This document shows, piece by piece, positions 56,868 to 64,000 of a stretch of DNA of 64,000 nucleotides (position 1 is its first letter; every line of letters starts with the position of its first letter). The position numbers and the translations under genes are program-made. The DNA is from Iris pallida. Lineage: Eukaryota > Streptophyta > Magnoliopsida > Asparagales > Iridaceae. The stretch is from contig JANAVB010003400.1 in NCBI GenBank assembly GCA_029216955.1, positions 12,625,518-12,689,517 of the forward strand, in the 5' to 3' direction. Below the pieces are notes generated by a model that did not search any database, was not told where the DNA came from, and saw nothing but the letters and a program-made list of their open reading frames with translations.

Positions 56868-59205
56868 CTAAACCCCAACCATAAAAGAATAGCAAAGCAA
56901 TAGCCGTCATATACTAGTTGGCCGCCCACAACAAGCAGCAGCAACAAGCTTGGCCGGCCGAGCAACACCTCGAGGTCGCGGCGACATCGAGAACAACCAC
57001 AACAAAAACAACAACAGAATTTAAATTCAAGGTACCCGACTTCTCCATTAAATTTCTCCTTCAATTCTAATCCGATTTTAGATCCGTAAATTCGTATAGA
57101 AAGCCCATATGACCATCTTTCATCACCTTCAAATAGTTTTATTTATTTGCAATAAATTCTAGGTTTAATTAAATTAAAACTCATAAAGAAATCAGCTTTT
57201 AAAAACCTTAAAACCCCGTACGAGGTACATTCCGACAAACCGGACGACCCCGTCGTGAATCAAAAGTACCAGAAGGTCCGTATCGACTTCGTGGACGTGC
57301 GAACTTTGACGGAATTCAAATTGGTTGTGTGTGCGCAACGAGTTTGATCCGTATCCGTCGAAATTTTTCGTATCTGACTCTTTCTAAATTTTCCAATTAC
57401 TTTAAGCACACTCATCAAATCGCGACGAAACTTGCGCCATTGGACTCAAAATATTTTTCTGGTCCTGTATGCCAAGTTTGGTCCAATTCTGAGACCATTG
57501 ACTGGAACGCCATTTTGGCGGGCCCATAATCCCACTCAACGAACGATTTTGAGCACGGCTCCTCGGAATCCAAAATTGGACATACCGTTGAGTTCGTCTC
57601 GGAAAAACAAATTCATAGACATATAGTTTAACGTCTTTAGAGACCGTAGGTTCTGACGCACATTTCGGTGTAAAGCGGGTCCAACGGCGGACATCGTTTT
57701 GACCCGAAATTACAATTTTGCCCCTGTTTCAGAATTTAACTTTTGGACAGGCATTTTCTAGGCATATATTTTATTCCAAACTCGTTCATGATGTTTGTTT
57801 CAGCATCCGGAGCTCCTTGTGGATTTTGACTTTTGTGTTGACGAGTCTGACTGTTGGATTTTGCTACATCTCTCACCACCCTCAGGCAAGACACCTTACC
57901 ATTTGCTGTTTTTTTATTTAGCTCATATTTCATGCATTATTCATTATTTTCTTTATGCAAAATGAACTGTGATACATGGCATAACATGTTAGAATTTACT
58001 GTTCATTTATATTTCCTACTATGTATTATTTTTCTTACACATTAAACCTAGATTTAAGGGACCACCTTGTGTGTTGCATTCATAGGCCTTGACACAACTA
58101 TACCACGTTATTGTGAGTCACATATAGGACTCAGACATGCGTGATTGGCTGGCCACCAGTATGTATAAGCCGTGCGTTAGGAAATAACTGCTAATAGAAT
58201 TGCATGCAAGAAGACTTAGCAGTTATAAGTTGGCATTGGGCGGGGAGAACATGATTGGAAGTTGACTACCACCTTATCTATCATAGACTCGCTCGCTACT
58301 GAGGAACGATAGGTAGACTATATGCTATAGACTCGCTCGATACTGAGGAATAGTATATGGTGTTGTGACTCGCTACTGAGGAACTACATTGGTATTTTTT
58401 TGACTTGACCCGGTAGTCATGCGACCATGAACTGTTCTTAAAACTGCATTCACTTAGAACGGTTAGGCTACCTTATCCGTTAGGCATGAGTACTTTTGGT
58501 TTGGGTACTTGTATCTAACCGTAGCTTGGAACAATAACTTGTCGCAGATTAGTTTGTCACATCTTGTCCTTGTTTGGTTGTAGGTGTGACCTACTACTTC
58601 GATGAGCAGGTATTGAACCTTGTTGGGGTCCGGATACCATATTGGATTCATAGCATGGAAAGATACGTCACCGTGAATTATTTTACCATCTCATGTCCTT
58701 ATTTAGTTGTTGGGATGGTACGCTAGTTCAATAGGTGCGTGTTGGACCTTGTTATAATTCAATTGACTTATTTATTTGAGCAATATTTATTCAGTTTATA
58801 TGGCATAATATTATGTGTCGTGTTACGTCCCTCTGAGGACCTGGTTATCTCTTCAGGTGTGTGCTCTTGTCTTTCGCAGGTGCTCTAGCTCTAGCTGTGA
58901 CCATCTCTATTTCTTCGAGGATGATTGTGCTTCATTCGCCTTCGCTTCGCTCGCCAAATTTATTTCTTTCTCATGTATTTTTCCTTGTTGGTAGTGGATT
59001 TTTCTCTGCCCAACATATTATATCAAGACAAATTCATTATCATTATATGATATCTTTTATTCATTTATTTTGTGTGGATGAGATTAGTTATGGTTCTACT
59101 GCATTTTACAGCTTATGTATTCATACGAGATCTATGTACTTCGTATGAATACAGCTGGCATGTCTACGTTCCTAGTCCTACATATTTTGGGACTGGGGCG
59201 TTACA
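56810..59205 (+). repeat. E: 3' LTR, right part
   Basis: Resumes in (TA)n after the LINE. 56866-57892 has no partner in this window because the matching part of the 5' LTR is cut off by B. 57893-59205 matches 28050-29367. It ends GGGGCGTTACA at 59205, directly against gag-protease sequence of D. Confidence 0.8.
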
Positions 59206-62200
59206 GTGGCTGTAAGTGGTGCTGTTCTGCTAGGTTTGCGGGCTTGGAGGTGGATTGTCAGAGGTTCTTCCGATCCAATTGTCGCCTCAGTTTGAGCTTG
59301 AGTATTTTCTTCGACAAGGTACCTTTTCGACTTCTCGTACAAGCATGAGTCTGAGTAGTAAGATTCGACCCCTTTAAAAGGATCGATGTCGACAAATTCT
59401 GTCCCCACGAAGCCGTGCTTATCGACATACTTAAAGCACTGATGCAGTGTGGAAGGCACGATCATGTAATCGTGTATCCAAGGATGCCCCAGGAGAATAT
59501 TATAGAAAGTGTCCGCATCTATGACATAACAGGTCACTTTTGACCGAAGGTCGCCGATTTGGCACTTCAGACGAATCTTCCCGATCGGAAAACTTCTGCC
59601 TAAATTGAAACCACTGATGACGGTGCTTGTTGGCGACAGACGATGCATTGGGATGCGCAGATGGTATAGCAGGCTCTTCGGGATGATACTTATGGAAGAA
59701 CCGGGGTCAATATGCATCCGATCCACCTTGATATCGCCAAAGTACCCAGTATAATACAGAGGGCAATCGTACAGGTTGGTCTTGATAAGTATATCCTGCA
59801 GCATGAAGACAATGTTGGGCATTGCACCTATGCAAGCGCTGTACTGAAGATCTGTAGGCGAGATCTCCCCAGTGAGATTGGACTGAGCCAGATATGTGTC
59901 GACATTCTGGAGTGCCTCGCTCAGTGCGACGCAAACATCTTTGGAGAGTCTCAAGAGCTCGTATAGCGATAATTTGGCCGATGTATTGGCCAATTATGCC
60001 AAGATGTCAAAGTTGTAGGGCCTCTCTAGCCCATGAGACGTCTCACTTCGGAACGGTTTGTCAAAGCGAGTCTCCTTCTGCCTAGGCTTGTCAGTCGTCG
60101 AAGGCTGAGAAGGTCCTGGAGCATCAGCAATAGCCGGCTGATGATCTTCGGCCGAGTTACCCGGTAGAGGTTGAGTTTATGCACCGGATCGGGTAACAAC
60201 AGCCGTAGCTTCTTCGACCTCTGCCGAGATTGTGCGATATGAATTGACTTTTCCACTATTCTTCTTGCTGGTGGAGGGTGATACGGACCAAGATACTTCA
60301 GGTACCAAGTCTGGATGGACCCACATGACCTTCTCTTCTGATGTGGTAAGGGGCACTAGACTGGCAGCCTGGTCTCGAGGAGGTAGAAGGTTAGAGACCT
60401 CCATATTTGCTCTGGGGACAGGTACTACTCCATCTTGAGTCTTTCTCGGAGGGAAGCTGTCGAACTGTACTGACACCATATTGGCTGCCACGTTCACCTC
60501 TTCGAAATCAATGGCCAGGGCCATAGAATCAATGAGATCTTGGATGTATCGCTTCAGTTGGTAGTAGTCTTGTGTAGCATGGTGAACATAGCGATGGTAG
60601 TGGCAGTACTTGGGGCCCTCCCTCTCTGTAGGATGAGATTCATGCCTTGGAGGAGGGAGCTGAATTCGACCTCCTTGTATGAGCATGTCCAAGATGGGCT
60701 TAACATGGCCGTCCTCGAAGGAGTAAGTCATCTGAGGCCACTGCTTTTCTGCTGGCTTTAGTTCAGGCTTCTGGGCTGTGTCGGCTACCATAGCCAGCTT
60801 GCCCTAGTTGTCTCGGTTGTTGGAGGAATTGCTGCCGTTTTTGTTATTGGCATTAAGGCGTTTACCCTTGTCCTCTCCCTCCGAGATGTGCAGTCCCAAT
60901 TAGCGAGCTTTCTTCAACCTGTCTTCTGCGCCAGTGGTACCGATGATGAACGTCTTCCAATCCTTGAAATGACTCTCGCCCATCCAGAGGTTGATTGTAG
61001 GGAGCAGCCTATTTTGGCAAATTTTAATCAGGGAGGAATCAGGGTTACCGGAAGGTAACTTCATCGTGGTTTGGCAAAATCGCTCAATATAATTCCTTGT
61101 CAGCTCCTTTTCTCCTTGAACAACATCCATGAGGGTGGACATCATTACGTCTTGCCCTACTTCGTAGAACCTCTCCAGGAACATACGTTTGAAGCCGGCG
61201 AAGGAATAGATGCAGTTGTCCGACAAGTTGCGGTTCCAGTCGAAGGCGACCCCTTCCAATGCTCCAATGAACAACCGCATAAGTATGGCGTCGTCATGAG
61301 GCAGATGGTCGGTTGTGACTTCGAAGTAGGTGATGTACCTGCTTGCAGATGTCTTCCCATCATATGGATTGATATTGAATGGTTTATATCTTGGTGGAAA
61401 AGGAACATCTCTCCATGCAGCCGGATACGGTTGTCGAATCCTGAGGTCCTGACAAGTTTCTCGGGCGTGAAACATGGCCCGGAGCTCCTGGACCTCTCGT
61501 CTTGCCTCCATGGTTCCGTCTGCAACAGTGGGAGCCGATGTTGTCGTAGGATTGTCGCCCGGGTTTGGTGCAGCCGAGTTTGAGTCCGCATTGACCGCGG
61601 GACCCAAGCTTGTTTGGCCAGGCGTTCTTCCTTACAGAGTTGGAAGGGCTGCTTTGATCTCGTCCACGGACATAACCACGGCATGTAGTATGGCCTCCAG
61701 AGTGTCGATGCGTTGGCGATCACTGGGACCGTCTTGGTTGCTGTCCGTCATGAACACCGTCCTCACATGAGGAGAGATAGAAGGAATGGTTGAGGACGTA
61801 CCCTCTGAGTCATACCCTTGTACAGAGAAGTCGTCAGGGTATGTGGAAATGTTTTCCTCTGGTTCGGACTGAGAAGGAGTGGTACCCCCAGCTTCAGAGC
61901 TTGCCTCGTCTTGAGAGTTGTGGACGTCCTCGGGGACGTCTGAACCTGCTGTATCTGTTGGAAGAACTGTTTCCCCCGGATTATCTTCTTGGAACACCGG
62001 ATTGTTATGGATGTTCGAAGGAGTGTTACTCCCGGCTCCAGTGTCTCCCAGAAATGTGGACGATGAATCTCTAAGTGTGGAAGATTTCGTCTTTGAGCGA
62101 GTACCTTAGAAAACTTCTCCTATAACGGTCGTGGACAACTGCTTAGATTAGAGTTTCTTGGTTGAGATTTTTGGGCTGGAGATATTTGTTTTCTTCCCTT

Positions 62201-62839
62201 TCCCCCCGCCAGGGATCTTCTGGGCATAATTGTAGGAGGCGACGAGATGCGCTTCGTCTTCTTAGCTTGGGTGTTGCAGTCATTAAAAGACAGATTGCCG
62301 GTCCTCTTGTGTGGTCGTATTGCTGCAGCAGCAGCTGACAATGACTTGAGTGCAGTGATGTCCATAAAAGGATTCTTTGCACAAGTTTTCGTCTCTTTCT
62401 TTGTATTTATGAAGAATCACGTTGTGCAAGTCACTCATTTTGTGGGCCCGGGAGTCCTGAGCCCATGAGTGTGTTGGCATCCTGCCTGTTCCCTGATGTA
62501 GGGGTAGTACGAGTACCTGCCCTTGATCATTGTTGGGAGATTCTTGATAACTATCCCGTTCATTGGCCACCGGGGGCTGGACATGGATAGTTTTATACAA
62601 CTTTCCATCAGGGGCCCGCGTAATAGTCTGCGGGATGCCCTGATAGTCAGAAGTTGGGACAGCTGACTGAGCTCGACGAGCCCGCGCTATCTTAGACTTT
62701 TTCCCTCTAGCACCCGAGAGTGCATATTAGGAAGAGTCCACGTGGTGCGTCACAGAATTTGGCACGACCTCCTGAGAGCCTCTAATGTTAGGACCGCATG
62801 AGAGGCGGTCAAAGACTGACCGTGAGCCGCATGGAGAAG

Positions 62840-63095
62840 ATGGTATGCGGCTGGGAATGGTGGCCGTGTAGGCTGTTTGCATGTGGCTGGCATGTGTGGC
62901 CGCATGAACCTTCTGTATGTGGCTAGCATTTGTAGCCGCATGAACTTTATGTATGCGGCTAGAAGCGGTGGCGGCATAAGCAGTCTGCATGCGGCTGGCA
63001 GTCGTGGCCGCATGAGCCTCCTTCATATGACTGGAAGTTTTGGCCGCATGAGCCTTCTGCATGCGGCTGGCTTTTGTGGTCGCATGAGTCTTCAT
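62840..63095 (-). repeat. D: 36-bp tandem repeats encoding 12-residue units in gag
   Basis: Seven units read KTHATTKASRMQ, KAHAAKTSSHMK, EAHAATTASRMQ, TAYAATASSRIH, KVHAATNASHIQ, KVHAATHASHMQ and TAYTATIPSRIP. Each carries a plus-strand GCCGCATGA-type core. C has the same array in degenerate form at about 23340-23640. Confidence 0.85.
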
Positions 63096-63483
63096 GTGAC
63101 CTGCGTCCTTATACGGCTTTTTTTGGACCGCATAGAGTTCCTCTTTGCCCCTGCAAGTCCAGCATCGTAGTGTTTTTCTCTGTCGAACTTGGGGACAGCA
63201 GAGTCCTCGATAGTCTGAAGTGGGACCGCACGAGAGTCTTCCTCGTTATTTTGGGTAGTAGGGAGTATTCCCTCCAGAGCATGGGAAGGAACAAATGATT
63301 TAGACCTCCACTCCCTGCGAGCCTTCTTCGTATGGACTCGCTTCTGGACCGGGCCAGCGCTCCCTTCGGAGAGCATTTCTTCAAATGTTTGCTGGTCGAA
63401 GCGGACGACCAACATCAGTTGAGTGGAGCCAAGCTTTGATGCATCCGATTGCGTCACCAACTCCTCAGCCGTGGAGAAGTTAG

Positions 63484-63501
63484 TCTCCAGCAGAGTCGCC
63501 A
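63484..63501 (-). promoter_or_regulatory. D: primer binding site candidate
   Basis: TGGCGACTCTGCTGGAGA, one base different from C (24015-24032), three bases after the LTR end and overlapping the gag start. Confidence 0.55.
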
Positions 63502-63504
63502 TCG

Positions 63505-64000
63505 TGTTTGCTATTGATTATAAAAGAACAGAACAGTTTTATGGGAGGACTGGACTTTTACTTCACAACACAAACTCGCTTGTACAAAGAAGGCCTAAGG
63601 ACGAAAACCTAGGTACAACAATCTAAGTACAATTATCTAGTTTTTCTGGGGGGTGACGGTAGAGGCTCGGGAGAGTGACGGCAACTCTGTCTTACTCTTT
63701 GGACGATCGAACGCAGCTTCGGCTCCGAGGAAGAAATGCTTTTGCTGGATACTCTGTGCTCTCATGCTTCTCTCTGTGTCTCTACCGCTTTTTCTCCACT
63801 CCTTATGCAAGGGAATGACACCTTGCTATTTATAGGGCTTTGTGATACGTAGGGTGTGCAGTAATTAATCCTTTAAAAGTGGACGATTAGGGATTTGGTG
63901 AAGATTTGCCTTGATCTTGTTTGTTTGAAATTAATCTGGGCTGTTAATGTTGATTGTAACAAATCTGGGCAGTTAATATTGATTACACAAAATTTGCGTG
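63505..64000 (-). repeat. D: 5' LTR, 3' part (runs off window)
   Basis: Ends AATAGCAAACA at 63505. Related to the LTR 3' ends of C (shared ACAAACTCGCTTGTACAAAG and GACGAAAACCTAGGTACA on the plus strand), but differing increasingly beyond about 63680. TATAAATA is at 63834-63827. The GAGCCGCAT arrays seen in C are not reached within the window. Confidence 0.8.

Larger units (their letters stand above)
59206..63502 (-). pseudogene. D: gag-protease polyprotein (C-terminus cut by E)
   Basis: Starts MATLLETNFSTAEELVTQ at 63502. Then an array of 12-residue KxHAATxASxMQ repeats (about 63095-62840), low-complexity sequence, gag domain (FPPRYKPFNINPYDGKTSAS, about 61430-61370; open from 61607 to 60900), CHYHRYVHHATQDYYQLK (about 60590; one Cys replaced by Tyr), and a retropepsin-like segment HIDPGSSISIIP (about 59715-59680, with Asp kept) through CLYEKSKRYL. 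Stops at about 60897-60899 (after KKAR) and about 59994-59996; frame changes in the N-terminal half near 63092 and 62730. It is open exactly where C has its stops at 21760 and 21632. Confidence 0.82.
59206..64000 (-). mobile_element. Element D: Tat-like gag-protease gypsy element related to C, cut by E
   Basis: On the minus strand: 5' LTR piece (64000-63505), PBS-like site (63501-63484), gag-protease (63502-59206). The protease end is interrupted by E at a position equal to about 19860 in C. The remainder of D should lie left of E, outside the window. It is homologous to C over the whole region, but clearly diverged. Confidence 0.85.

Overview
The window is plant nuclear DNA made entirely of transposable elements. 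Nothing resembles a host gene, tRNA, rRNA or CRISPR locus. The lineages present are plant-typical: a Tekay-like chromovirus (Ty3/gypsy), SIRE-like Ty1/copia with an extra 3' ORF, Tat-type gypsy relatives, a CACTA (En/Spm) element with introns, and an L1-type LINE with a zf-RVT end. This suggests intergenic heterochromatin of a large angiosperm genome. The species cannot be told from the sequence.

All 64 kb can be read as one nested stack of eight elements, named here A-G and LINE. D (minus, 59206-64000, running off the right edge) is the outermost. E (plus, 28050-59205, its left part off the window) sits inside D. B (minus, copia, 1-28049) sits in the 5' LTR of E. F (plus, copia, 30795-49731, TSD ACTGT) sits in the internal region of E. 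The LINE (plus, 51857-about 56809) sits in a (TA)n tract of the 3' LTR of E. A (minus, gypsy chromovirus, about 1128-11859) and C (minus, gag-protease-only gypsy, 15201-26012, TSD GTTTG) sit inside B. G (CACTA, plus, 33202-42534, TSD CTG) sits in the gag of F.

Coding state: A keeps gag, protease, RT, RNase H, integrase and chromodomain in one frame, broken only by nonsense codons. B and F are copia polyproteins with nonsense codons and frameshifts. F keeps an open 430-aa ORF between pol and its 3' LTR. C and D encode gag and protease but show no RT or integrase. E shows no coding capacity and looks LARD-like. G keeps a spliceable, apparently unbroken 1200-aa TNPD transposase, but its second gene has one nonsense codon. 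The LINE keeps both ORFs in register with several nonsense codons.

The observations most worth a second look are: a gag-derived fragment inside the LTRs of C; phased GAGCCGCAT arrays in the same LTRs, whose core recurs in 36-bp gag repeats; palindromic CAGAGTTCGG / CCGAACTCTG boxes found both in copia LTRs and just upstream of the extra 3' ORF; a +1 gag/pol frame change at the same place in B and F; an LTR-internal-LTR-partial internal arrangement in A; and the intact TNPD. I did not see a non-transposon system here. All similarity statements are by-eye comparisons within the window plus family knowledge.
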